Assembly: GCA_009379825.1 (NCBI GenBank)
Contig: WHTA01000034.1
Coordinates: 1-55,027, forward strand
Length of the DNA: 55,027 bases
Direction: 5' to 3'
Source: Streptosporangiales bacterium
GTDB taxonomy: Bacteria > Actinomycetota > Actinomycetes > Streptosporangiales > WHST01
The stretch's first letter is position 1, and each line of letters begins with the position of its first letter. The position numbers were made by a program, and so were the translations under genes. The notes below the pieces were generated by a model. It was not told where the DNA came from. It saw only the letters and a program-made list of their open reading frames with translations, and did no database searches. This document shows positions 18,465 through 25,681 of this stretch, in pieces.

Positions 18465-19019
18465 GTGACTGACGCACCCCCTGAGTCATCGGCGGTTTCG
18501 TCCGAGGACGACGACGCGGCGGTGGCCGCGGAGCCGACCGATGAGGCATCGAGCCGCTCCGGCCAAGCTGCTCTGGAAGAAGAAAGCGAAGTTGCGGCCG
18601 ACTACGTGGAGGGCCTGCTCGACATCGCGGACCTCGACGGCGACATCGACATGGATGTGGAAGGCAGCCGCGCGTTGGTCGCGGTGGTCGGTGAGGACCT
18701 TGACCACCTGGTGGGCGACGACGGCGCGGTGCTCGAAGCGCTGCAGGAGCTGACCCGGCTGGCCGTGCAGCAGCAGATCGGCGAGCGGAGCCGGCTGATG
18801 CTCGACGTCGGCGGTTTCCGGCAGCGGCGGCGCGAAGAGCTGACGAAGCTCGCCGACGACGCCGTGCAGGAGGCGCAGCGTACCGGTGAACCGCAGCGGT
18901 TGGCGGCGATGCGGCCGTTCGAGCGGAAGTGCGTGCACGACGTCGTCGCGGCGGCCGGGTTGAAGAGCGAGTCGGAAGGCGAAGAGCCGGCGCGGCGGGT
19001 CATCGTCCTGCCGAGTTGA
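18465..19019 (+). CDS. jag: Jag/KhpB-like RNA-binding protein (KH and R3H domains)
   Basis: A 184-residue protein in the conserved place after yidC (Rv3920c position). The N-terminal 40 residues are acidic and disordered. A KH-like domain follows (VEGLLDIADLDGDIDMDVEG...GEDLDHLVGDDGAVLEALQELTRLAV), then an R3H domain (ERSRLMLDVGGFRQRRREELTKLADD...RPFERKCVHDVVAA). In other bacteria KhpB binds RNA with KhpA and affects cell elongation and division. It begins with GTG 18465 after an AAGGAG ribosome site (about 18451-18456). Confidence 0.93.
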   Translation: MTDAPPESSAVSSEDDDAAVAAEPTDEASSRSGQAALEEESEVAADYVEGLLDIADLDGDIDMDVEGSRALVAVVGEDLDHLVGDDGAVLEALQELTRLAVQQQIGERSRLMLDVGGFRQRRREELTKLADDAVQEAQRTGEPQRLAAMRPFERKCVHDVVAAAGLKSESEGEEPARRVIVLPS

Positions 19020-19021
19020 CC

Positions 19022-19693
19022 GTGGATCAGGACGCGGCGGGAGTGCCGCCGACGGCCAACGCGGTCTTCGGTGCGCGCCTGCCGGTGGCTGAGCGGTACG
19101 CGGAGTTCCTCGCTACGGCCGGCGTCGAGCGCGGGTTGCTCGGGCCGCGTGAGGGTGCTCGGCTATGGGAGCGGCACCTGGTGAACTCGGCCGTGCTGGT
19201 CGAGCTCTTGCCTGGCACCGGAGACGTCATCGACGTCGGGTCGGGCGCAGGCCTGCCGGGGATACCGCTGGCAATCCTGCGGCCGGAGCTGTCGGTGACG
19301 CTCGTCGAGCCGATGCAGCGGCGGACCGCGTTCCTCGAGGAGTGCGTCTCGCTGCTGGAGCTGGAGAACGTCTCGGTCGTGCGTGGCCGGGCGGAAGATC
19401 TCGCCGGGGAGATCGCCGCGGACGTCGTAGTCGCGCGTGCGGTGGCGCCGCTGGACCGACTCCTCCGGTGGACGCTGCCGTTGGTGCGTCCCGGCGGCCA
19501 GGTTTTGGCGATCAAGGGCGCGAAGGTTGCAGAGGAACTGACCGCTCTCGGTCTGTCCACCGAGCCTGGACGCCAGGTACCGCGTCGCGCCTTACGGACA
19601 CTGGGCGTCGAGACTGTTGAACTGGTGTGTGTCGGAGATGAGATCGTCGACCCGCCGGCCACAGTGGTCCGTGCGACGAGGTCTGGTCGATGA
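19022..19693 (+). CDS. rsmG: 16S rRNA (guanine-N7) methyltransferase RsmG
   Basis: A 223-residue class I SAM methyltransferase that methylates G527 (E. coli numbering) of 16S rRNA. I choose GTG 19022, two bases after the jag stop; the longer frame upstream is the shadow of jag. The family features are a leading helix domain (RYAEFLATAGVERGLLGPRE), WERHLVNSAVL, the SAM-binding DVGSGAGLPGIPLAI and ITLVEP-like TLVEPMQRRTAFLEE, then VVARAVAPLDRLLRW. Loss of RsmG confers low-level streptomycin resistance in other bacteria. It belongs to the jag-rsmG-parA-parB run. Confidence 0.95.
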   Translation: MDQDAAGVPPTANAVFGARLPVAERYAEFLATAGVERGLLGPREGARLWERHLVNSAVLVELLPGTGDVIDVGSGAGLPGIPLAILRPELSVTLVEPMQRRTAFLEECVSLLELENVSVVRGRAEDLAGEIAADVVVARAVAPLDRLLRWTLPLVRPGGQVLAIKGAKVAEELTALGLSTEPGRQVPRRALRTLGVETVELVCVGDEIVDPPATVVRATRSGR

Positions 19694-19714
19694 CCGGCAC
19701 CAAGGGGGTGACAG

Positions 19715-20905
19715 ATGCATTCTGCCGTGGGTTGGCCGGAAGAACCGGCCCCTCACTACACGAGTGGTGACCGCGCGGGCGAAGAAGCATCAGGACTAGG
19801 CTGGGTCCCTAGTGGGGGGAATGACGACGGGGGCCATGTTTCACGTGAAACGGACGCGATTCGAGTGGACGGCCAGACCGCAAGGTGGGCAGCGCCAGAC
19901 GACTCCTCGGGCCAGCAGGACGGCACGACGGCGGCGTACGACGATATGGCGGGACCGGGCGGGGTTTCACGTGAAACCTCCACCACGCCCACCTTCTCCA
20001 CCGCGGCCAGTATCGCCGCCGGCATCGCCGACGGCACGGATGACTTCGCAGACACCCCCATCGCTCGCGAGACGCACGCACTACTGCGTGGGCGCGCGGC
20101 GGTGACGGCCGGCAACTGGCCGCGACCGGAACGACCGAGGGTGCTCGTGGTCGCCAACCAGAAGGGTGGCGTCGGGAAGACCACCACCACGGTGAACCTC
20201 GCGGCGTCGTTGGCTCTCAACAACCTCCGCGTGCTCGTGGTCGACCTCGATCCACAGGGCAACGCCTCGACGGCCCTCGGCGTTGAGCACCGCACGGGGA
20301 CGACGTCCGTCTACGACGCGCTTCTGGGTGACACCTCGCTCCTGGACATGGTCCAGCCCGCTTCGGACATCTCCAGGTTGTGGTGCGTCCCCGCCACGAT
20401 CGATCTGGCGGGCGCGGAGATCGAGCTGGTGCCGGTGGTGTCGCGGGAGAGCCGGTTGAAGCGCGCGCTGGCCGACGTGATCGATAAGGGCGAGTACGAC
20501 TACATCTTCGTCGACTGCCCCCCGTCACTCGGCCTGCTGACGGTGAACGCGTTGGTCGCCAGCGGCGAGGTGCTGATCCCCATCCAGTGCGAGTACTACG
20601 CGCTCGAGGGACTCGGTCAGCTCCTCCACAACATCGACCTGGTGAAGGCTCACCTGAACCCGAGCCTCAGCGTCTCGACCATCCTGCTGACGATGTACGA
20701 CGCCCGGACCCGGCTGTCCGCTCAGGTCGCCGACGAGGTCCGCGGACACTTCGGTGACAGCGTGCTCTCCACCGTGGTGCCGCGCAGCGTCCGGATCTCC
20801 GAGGCGCCGAGCTATGCCCAGACCGTCATGACGTACGACCCGAGCTCGACGGGCGCGCTCTCCTACCTGGAGGCAGCACGCGAGATCGCCGTACGGACCT
20901 CCTAG
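19715..20905 (+). CDS. parA: Chromosome partitioning ATPase ParA
   Basis: A 396-residue Soj/ParA. ATG 19715 follows AAGGGGG at good spacing. The first about 135 residues are a poorly ordered extension; the ATPase starts at RPRVLVVANQKGGVGKTTTTVNLA (deviant Walker A with the signature lysine), followed by DLDPQGNAST, FVDCPPSLGLLTVNAL and QCEYYALEG. It moves origin regions by ATP-dependent DNA binding together with ParB-parS. The extension encodes VSRET twice, because two parS palindromes lie within the coding sequence in the same frame, as in M. tuberculosis ParA. A shorter start at 19946 would remove one of them. Confidence 0.95.
   Translation: MHSAVGWPEEPAPHYTSGDRAGEEASGLGWVPSGGNDDGGHVSRETDAIRVDGQTARWAAPDDSSGQQDGTTAAYDDMAGPGGVSRETSTTPTFSTAASIAAGIADGTDDFADTPIARETHALLRGRAAVTAGNWPRPERPRVLVVANQKGGVGKTTTTVNLAASLALNNLRVLVVDLDPQGNASTALGVEHRTGTTSVYDALLGDTSLLDMVQPASDISRLWCVPATIDLAGAEIELVPVVSRESRLKRALADVIDKGEYDYIFVDCPPSLGLLTVNALVASGEVLIPIQCEYYALEGLGQLLHNIDLVKAHLNPSLSVSTILLTMYDARTRLSAQVADEVRGHFGDSVLSTVVPRSVRISEAPSYAQTVMTYDPSSTGALSYLEAAREIAVRTS
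19838..19851. promoter_or_regulatory. parS: parS site 1 (perfect palindrome)
   Basis: GTTTCACGTGAAAC, a perfect 14-bp palindrome matching the bacterial ParB-binding consensus. It lies inside the 5' part of parA, 124 bases after the start codon, and is read as VSRET. About 5.6 kb from oriC, it is well placed as a ParB loading site for origin segregation. Confidence 0.9.
19964..19977. promoter_or_regulatory. parS: parS site 2 (perfect palindrome)
   Basis: A second identical GTTTCACGTGAAAC, 126 bases after site 1. That is a multiple of three, so it is also read as VSRET in the parA frame. The flanks differ from site 1, so this is not a simple duplication. Confidence 0.9.
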
Positions 20906-21012
20906 CGGTGACCAGATTTCGCTGGGGATACCGACGGCCGCTCCCGGCCGACTCGGTAGCTTGTGACTGACAGGCTCACGGCGCAGTAAGACCCCGAAAT
21001 GGTGAGGTGCGG

Positions 21013-21960
21013 ATGAACGACCAACGGCGCGGCCTCGGACGCGGACTCGCCGCCCTCATTCCCACGAGCGGCGAGCCTCCCGTCGTGCCGAGCACCGACG
21101 ACGCGGTCGCGCACCAACCGGCGGAGGTCCCCGGCGCGCGCCTGGTCGAGGTGCCCATCGCGTCGATCCAGCCGAACCCCCGCCAGCCGCGCCAGGTGAT
21201 CGACGAGGAGGCACTCAACGAGCTCGTCGCCTCGATCAAGGAAGTGGGTCTCCTCCAGCCGGTCGTCGTGCGCCACCTCGGCGACGGCACGTACCAACTC
21301 GTGATGGGTGAGCGTCGCTGGCGCGCGGCCACCCAGGCCGGCCTCGAGAACATCCCCGCGATCGTCCGGGAGACCGGTGACGACGCGTTGCTCCGCGACG
21401 CGCTCCTGGAGAACCTGCACCGGGCCCAGCTGAACCCGCTGGAGGAGGCCGCCGCCTACCAACAGCTGCTGGACGACTTCTCCAGCACCCACGACGAGCT
21501 CGCGCGGCGGATCGGGCGCTCCCGCTCCCAGATCACGAACACCCTCCGACTGCTCCGCCTCTCGGCACCTGTGCAACGACGGGTCGCCGCCGGCGTGCTC
21601 TCCGCCGGGCATGCCCGCGCGCTCCTCGGGATCGAGGACAGTGCGGCGCAGGACAAGTTGGCGTCCCGCATCGTCGCCGAGGGCCTGTCCGTGCGCAACG
21701 TGGAAGAGCTGGTGACCCTCGGCGCCGCCGACACCTCGGACGACCGCACTCCCCGCGCGCAGAAAAAGAAGAAGCCGGTGGCCCCCGGCGTCCAGGACCT
21801 GGCGGAGCGCCTCTCCGACCTCTTCGAGACCCGGGTCCGAGTCGACCTCGGCGCACGAAAGGGCAAGATCATCGTCGAGTTCGCCTCGGTGGAAGACCTG
21901 GAGCGCATAGTCGGCCTGATGGCACCGTCCCTGGACCAACGCGCCCCTGGCGCCGAGTGA
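21013..21960 (+). CDS. parB: Chromosome partitioning protein ParB
   Basis: A 315-residue ParB. ATG 21013 is preferred over the in-frame GTG 21007 because GAGG at 21003-21006 is better spaced. The N-terminal peptide [13 protein letters not shown] contacts ParA. The CTP-binding domain contains [21 protein letters not shown] and the GERRWRA motif, and the helix-turn-helix domain reads [20 protein letters not shown]-terminal dimerisation domain follows a Lys-rich linker. It binds the parS sites here, spreads as a CTP-dependent clamp and recruits SMC. Confidence 0.97.
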   Translation: MNDQRRGLGRGLAALIPTSGEPPVVPSTDDAVAHQPAEVPGARLVEVPIASIQPNPRQPRQVIDEEALNELVASIKEVGLLQPVVVRHLGDGTYQLVMGERRWRAATQAGLENIPAIVRETGDDALLRDALLENLHRAQLNPLEEAAAYQQLLDDFSSTHDELARRIGRSRSQITNTLRLLRLSAPVQRRVAAGVLSAGHARALLGIEDSAAQDKLASRIVAEGLSVRNVEELVTLGAADTSDDRTPRAQKKKKPVAPGVQDLAERLSDLFETRVRVDLGARKGKIIVEFASVEDLERIVGLMAPSLDQRAPGAE

Positions 21961-21979
21961 CCGCGGCCCAATCCTCAAG

Positions 21980-21993
21980 GTTTCACGTGTAAC
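21980..21993. promoter_or_regulatory. parS: parS-like site 3 (one mismatch)
   Basis: GTTTCACGTGTAAC, one base from the perfect palindrome, lies 19 bases downstream of the parB stop. Position 11 is T instead of A. It is probably a weaker ParB site, located outside any gene. Confidence 0.7.
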
Positions 21994-22069
21994 TGCGCCA
22001 ATGCCCGATCCGAGCTGCCGCCCCCGCGCCGGCCCGAAGTGATCGCCGCCCTGGATGCGGCGACGGCCA

Positions 22070-22165
22070 GCCGGCCTCGGTGCGGCGTTCCTGGGAGTCA
22101 CTCGCTAGGTCGGCGACCGCGGCAGGGGTGCGGAGTGTCCGCGGGTCGGTGTCTGCGATGAGAGG
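22070..22165 (+). repeat. 96-bp direct repeat, copy 1
   Basis: Identical over 96 bases to 22246-22341, with a period of 176 bases. After the identical block, similarity continues in patches (a GGCCTGCT...GCCGGG and CGGGGAATGG pattern) to about 22230. The interval lies between the convergent parB and ddl-like genes and has no supported coding function, although both copies translate to a similar short frame. It may be a recent tandem duplication or the arms of a lost insertion. Confidence 0.85.
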
Positions 22166-22245
22166 CGACCTCCGGGCTGGCCTGCTCGCCGGGCCTGTCA
22201 CCGCACGTGGCGGGGAATGGCGGCGAGCAAGCGTGCGTGGTGATT

Positions 22246-22341
22246 GCCGGCCTCGGTGCGGCGTTCCTGGGAGTCACTCGCTAGGTCGGCGACCGCGGCA
22301 GGGGTGCGGAGTGTCCGCGGGTCGGTGTCTGCGATGAGAGG
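22246..22341 (+). repeat. 96-bp direct repeat, copy 2
   Basis: Second copy of the 96-base block. The degenerate downstream part runs to about 22400. Traces of the same words (GGTGCGGAGT, GCCTCGGGGCGGCG) recur at about 22419-22466, suggesting an older third unit. The whole stretch 21994-22476 is otherwise empty of genes. Confidence 0.85.
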
Positions 22342-22476
22342 TGTCCTCGAGGTGGCCTGCTTGCCGGGTCTGTCACGGCACCCGGCGGGGAATGGCCGCC
22401 AGTGGGTGTCCGCGCCACCGGTGCGGAGTTGGCGTGCGATAGGTGACCGCCTGCCTCGGGGCGGCGTCGATGCCGG

Positions 22477-23436
22477 TTAGGGCGCTGATGCCACGGCGAC
22501 CTCGATGAGGTCGCGGCAGAGTTGGCCGAACGGCTTGCCCGCGTGGGTGGCGGCCATCGGTAGCGTGCTGGTCTCCGTCATCCCCGGGGCGACGTTCACC
22601 TCGAGGAGGTAGACCTCGCCGCGTTCGTCGACGATTAGGTCGCTGCGGGAGATGTGGCGCAGGCCGAGCGCCGCGTGTGCCCGCAGCGCCGTCTGCTGGA
22701 CGGCTTCGATCACCGCGTCATCGAGTCGGGCCGGGCAGAAGAACTTGGTCTCCCCCGCGGTGTACCTGGCGGCGTAGTCGTAGCCGCTGGCGTCCTCGGG
22801 CACGATCTCCACCGGCGGCAGTGCCTCCGGGCCCGAGCCGGTGTCGACGACGCCGACCGCGAGCTCCGTCCCGGCGATGAAGTGCTCCACCAACGCGGTG
22901 TCGCCGTACGAGAAGCAGCCGACCATGGCCGCCGGCAGTTCCGCCGTGTCATGGACCACCGACATGCCCAGCGCGCTCCCCCCACGTGCCGGCTTTACGA
23001 CCAGCGGTGGCTTCAGGCGCGCGGCGATGCGCTCCAGCACGGCCCCGGCGCCGAGGTCGCGGAACGTGGCATGCGGCAGCGCGGTGCCCGCCGGCGTGGT
23101 GATGCCGGCCTCGGCGACGACCGCCTTGGCGATGGTCTTGTCGAACGCGAGCCGGCACGCGTTCGGGCGGGCACCGACGTACGGCACGCCGAGCAGCTCG
23201 AGCACTTCGCGGACGGCACCGTCCTCACCGGTGGCGCCGTGGACGACGGGGAAGACGGCGGCGGGATGGTCGTCGGTGAGCGCAGGGATCAGCTCGGCGT
23301 CCACGTCGCGCTGGTACACCTCGACGCCGACTTCGCGCAGCGCGTCCACGATCCGCACGCCGGAGCGCAGCGAAACGTCGCGCTCGTTGGAGAGGCCGCC
23401 GGCGAGGACGACCACGGGACCGGACAGATCACTCAT
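22477..23436 (-). CDS. D-alanine--D-alanine ligase family ATP-grasp protein
   Basis: A 319-residue ATP-grasp ligase of Ddl type. The N-terminal domain has AGGLSNERDVSLRSG, the central domain has the ATP-binding PLVVKPARGGSALGMSVV, and the C-terminal metal-binding end is LLEVNVAPGMTETSTLPMAA. Ddl joins two D-alanines for peptidoglycan. Actinobacteria normally keep the housekeeping ddl elsewhere, so this may be a second Ddl or a related D-amino-acid or dipeptide ligase. It is 26 bases downstream of an aminotransferase on the same strand, which suggests a joint pathway. A glycine and alanine-rich loop makes the exact substrate unpredictable from sequence. Confidence 0.85.
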   Translation of the reverse strand: MSDLSGPVVVLAGGLSNERDVSLRSGVRIVDALREVGVEVYQRDVDAELIPALTDDHPAAVFPVVHGATGEDGAVREVLELLGVPYVGARPNACRLAFDKTIAKAVVAEAGITTPAGTALPHATFRDLGAGAVLERIAARLKPPLVVKPARGGSALGMSVVHDTAELPAAMVGCFSYGDTALVEHFIAGTELAVGVVDTGSGPEALPPVEIVPEDASGYDYAARYTAGETKFFCPARLDDAVIEAVQQTALRAHAALGLRHISRSDLIVDERGEVYLLEVNVAPGMTETSTLPMAATHAGKPFGQLCRDLIEVAVASAP

Positions 23437-23462
23437 GACGGGCTCACTTCAGCTAGGGATGA

Positions 23463-24779
23463 TCAGGCCAGGTTGGGCGGCGGCCGGTCGAGCCCACGCG
23501 CTGGCGTACCGCCCGTGCCGAACGTCTCGTGGACCTCCAGCTCTTCCTCGATCACACCACCGAGCCGCCTGATGCCCTCCCGGATCCGGTCCGGCTCGGG
23601 GAAGCAGTACGACAGCCGCATGTGGCGAGCGCCCAGCGCGCCGTCGGCGAAGAACGCGCTGCCCGGTACGTACGCGACCCTGGCACCGATGGCCCGGGCC
23701 AGCATCGCCTTCGTGTCGATGCCTTCCGGAACCGTCAGCCACACGTAGAAGCCGCCGGCCGGACGGGTCCACGTGCAACTCTCCGGCATCACGGCGTCGA
23801 GCGTGCCGAGCATCGCGTCCCGCCGCTCCCGGTACAGCTCCCTGAACGACTTGATCTGGTCGCGCCAGGCGTGGTTGTCCAGGTACTTGCTGATGGCCAG
23901 CTGGCAGATGGCCGAGTGGCTCAGGATGCCCGCTTCCGCGGCGAGCACGAGCTTGTCCTTGACGCCCTGCGGCGCCAGCGCCCAGCCGATGCGCAGGCCG
24001 GGGGCGAAGGTCTTGGAGAACGAGCCCAGGTAGACCACCCCGTCGGGGGCGTCCGCCTGCATCGCGCGCAGCGGCTCCTGGTCGAAGCCGAGCAGGCCGT
24101 ACGGGTCGTCCTCCAGGATCAGTACGTCGGCGGCGCGGGCGATCTCCAGCACCTCGGCGCGACGGCTCGCGGTGAGCGTGACGCCGGCCGGGTTGTGGTA
24201 GTTCGGCACCGTGTAGAGCAGCTTCGGCTGCTTACCCGCCGCGGCCAGCCGCTGCAGGGTCTCCCTCAGCGCCTCCGGCTGCAGACCCTGGTCGTCGGTG
24301 GGCACGTGGACCACCTCGGACTGGTACGAGGCGAACACGCCGAGAGCGCCCACGTACGACGGCGCCTCGGCCAGCACGATGTCGCCCGGGTCGAGGAAGA
24401 TCCGGCCGATCAGGTCGAGTGCACCCTGCGAGCCCACCGTCACGACGAGGTCGTCGGCGTGCGCGCTGATGCCGGACAGCGCCATCACCTCGCAGATCTG
24501 CTCGCGCAGCCGCGGGTCGCCCTGCGCGCTGCCGTACTGCAGCGATACGGCGCCGTGCTTGGCGACGAGGTCGTCGAACATGTCCCCGACGACGTCCAGC
24601 GGCAGCGCGGACACGTACGGCATGCCGCCGGCCAGGCCGACGATCTCCGGGCGGGACGCCACGGCGAACAGCGCGCGGATCTCCGACGCCACCATGCCGC
24701 GAGCTCGGGCGGCGTAGCGCTTCACGTGGGGGTCGAGCTGAACCTGCGGTGAGCTGGGCACCTGGTTACCTGTGGACAC
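23463..24779 (-). CDS. PLP-dependent aminotransferase (MocR/LysN-like class I)
   Basis: A 438-residue fold-type I aminotransferase. GTG 24779 is chosen because GAGGAGG lies just upstream; the longer frame upstream is not protein-like. Motifs: VGLAGGMPYVSALPLD at the N-terminus, VTVGSQGALDLIGRIFLDPGD, YTVPNYHNPAGVTLT, EDDPYGLLGF and the PLP lysine in LGSFSKTFAPGLRIGW. This profile resembles 2-aminoadipate or aromatic aminotransferases of the kind fused to MocR regulators, but there is no DNA-binding domain. It precedes the Ddl-type ligase and shares its operon. A palindrome sits upstream at 24900-24935. Confidence 0.88.
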   Translation of the reverse strand: MSTGNQVPSSPQVQLDPHVKRYAARARGMVASEIRALFAVASRPEIVGLAGGMPYVSALPLDVVGDMFDDLVAKHGAVSLQYGSAQGDPRLREQICEVMALSGISAHADDLVVTVGSQGALDLIGRIFLDPGDIVLAEAPSYVGALGVFASYQSEVVHVPTDDQGLQPEALRETLQRLAAAGKQPKLLYTVPNYHNPAGVTLTASRRAEVLEIARAADVLILEDDPYGLLGFDQEPLRAMQADAPDGVVYLGSFSKTFAPGLRIGWALAPQGVKDKLVLAAEAGILSHSAICQLAISKYLDNHAWRDQIKSFRELYRERRDAMLGTLDAVMPESCTWTRPAGGFYVWLTVPEGIDTKAMLARAIGARVAYVPGSAFFADGALGARHMRLSYCFPEPDRIREGIRRLGGVIEEELEVHETFGTGGTPARGLDRPPPNLA

Positions 24780-24899
24780 GTGTGCGCCTCCTCGGTGGAC
24801 GCGGGAGCGGTGGAGCACCGGGATCGGGGCCCCGGTGGCGAGCTGCGCCGTGTCGAGCGTACCTGGCGGACCAGCACATATCGCCGCCACGTCCACGTG

Positions 24900-24935
24900 T
24901 CGAGATAGCGATAGGTCCACATCTCGCTATGTCGA
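24900..24935. promoter_or_regulatory. Inverted repeat upstream of the aminotransferase-ligase operon
   Basis: TCGAGATAGCGATA (24900-24913) faces TCTCGCTATGTCGA (24922-24935), with an 8-base spacer. The arms match in 12 of 14 positions, with the core ATAGCGA perfectly inverted. It lies 121 bases upstream of the aminotransferase start and 15 bases beyond the end of the GNAT gene. This geometry fits a dimeric repressor operator, or a transcript hairpin ending the GNAT mRNA. The regulator is unknown. Confidence 0.55.
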
Positions 24936-24949
24936 CAATTGGGTTCGGC

Positions 24950-25570
24950 TCAGATCGGCCGCAGCGCCCGCTCCCCCGCGGGCAGCGAGCCGAGCAGCCG
25001 CTCCAACGCCACCTCGACGTCCTCCCGCCAGCTGACGGCGTTCTTCAGCTCCAGCCGCAGCCGCGGGAAGTGGTGGTGCGGACGGACAGTCTTGAAGCCG
25101 ACGGAGAGCAGGAAGTCCACGGGGAGCAGGCAGCCGGGGCCGTCCCAGTGGGCGTCGCCGAAGGCCTCTACGGCCTTCACACCGCGCCGCAGCAGGTCCT
25201 TGGCGACGTTCTGGATGAGCACCCGGCCGAGCCCGGACCCGGCGAACTCGGGGAGCACGTGGGCGACGGTCAGCAACGCTGCGTCCGCGCTGACCGGGCT
25301 GGTCGGGAAGGCCGAGGATCGCGGGACGAAGGCCGGCGACGCGTACATCACGTACCCGGCGAGCATCTCGTCCACGTAGACGACGCGCCCGCAGCTGCCC
25401 CACTCGAGGAGGACGCCGGACACCCAGGCTTCCTTCTCGAGCTCGGTGGTGCCGGCGACGCGGGCCTGGTCCGCGCTCACCGGGTCCAGCTCCCAGAAGA
25501 CGCACCGTCGGCAGCGGATTGGTAGAGCGCCGAGGTTGTCCAAGGTGATCTGTGCGACGCGTCGTGCCAC
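24950..25570 (-). CDS. GNAT-family N-acetyltransferase (conserved near parB)
   Basis: A 206-residue GNAT protein starting with GTG 25570. The acetyl-CoA-binding motif A is VAHVLPEFAGSGLGRVLIQNVAKDLLRRG (about 105-133), and motif B follows with VDFLLSVGFKTVRPH. An unusual N-terminal motif IRCRRCVFWEL carries two Cys. A gene of this kind sits near cwlM and parB in many actinobacteria (Rv3916c position in M. tuberculosis), but its substrate is unknown. It is the gene immediately downstream of cwlM, 111 bases away. Confidence 0.85.
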   Translation of the reverse strand: MARRVAQITLDNLGALPIRCRRCVFWELDPVSADQARVAGTTELEKEAWVSGVLLEWGSCGRVVYVDEMLAGYVMYASPAFVPRSSAFPTSPVSADAALLTVAHVLPEFAGSGLGRVLIQNVAKDLLRRGVKAVEAFGDAHWDGPGCLLPVDFLLSVGFKTVRPHHHFPRLRLELKNAVSWREDVEVALERLLGSLPAGERALRPI

Positions 25571-25681
25571 TGCGACCCCTACGGAGAACGATGGATGACC
25601 GACTCGGATGTACTCGTCACATCCAGTATGCCTGACCTGCCGCGAACTGGCCGCCGACCTGTGCAGATACCTTCGGCCGGC

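Noticed and set aside
22070-22341. CRISPR-like array
   Set aside because: Only two copies of a 96-bp unit with no regular short spacers.
22080-22480. Two similar short frames in the repeat region as a gene pair
   Set aside because: They follow from the DNA repeat itself; no ribosome site, family or codon support.
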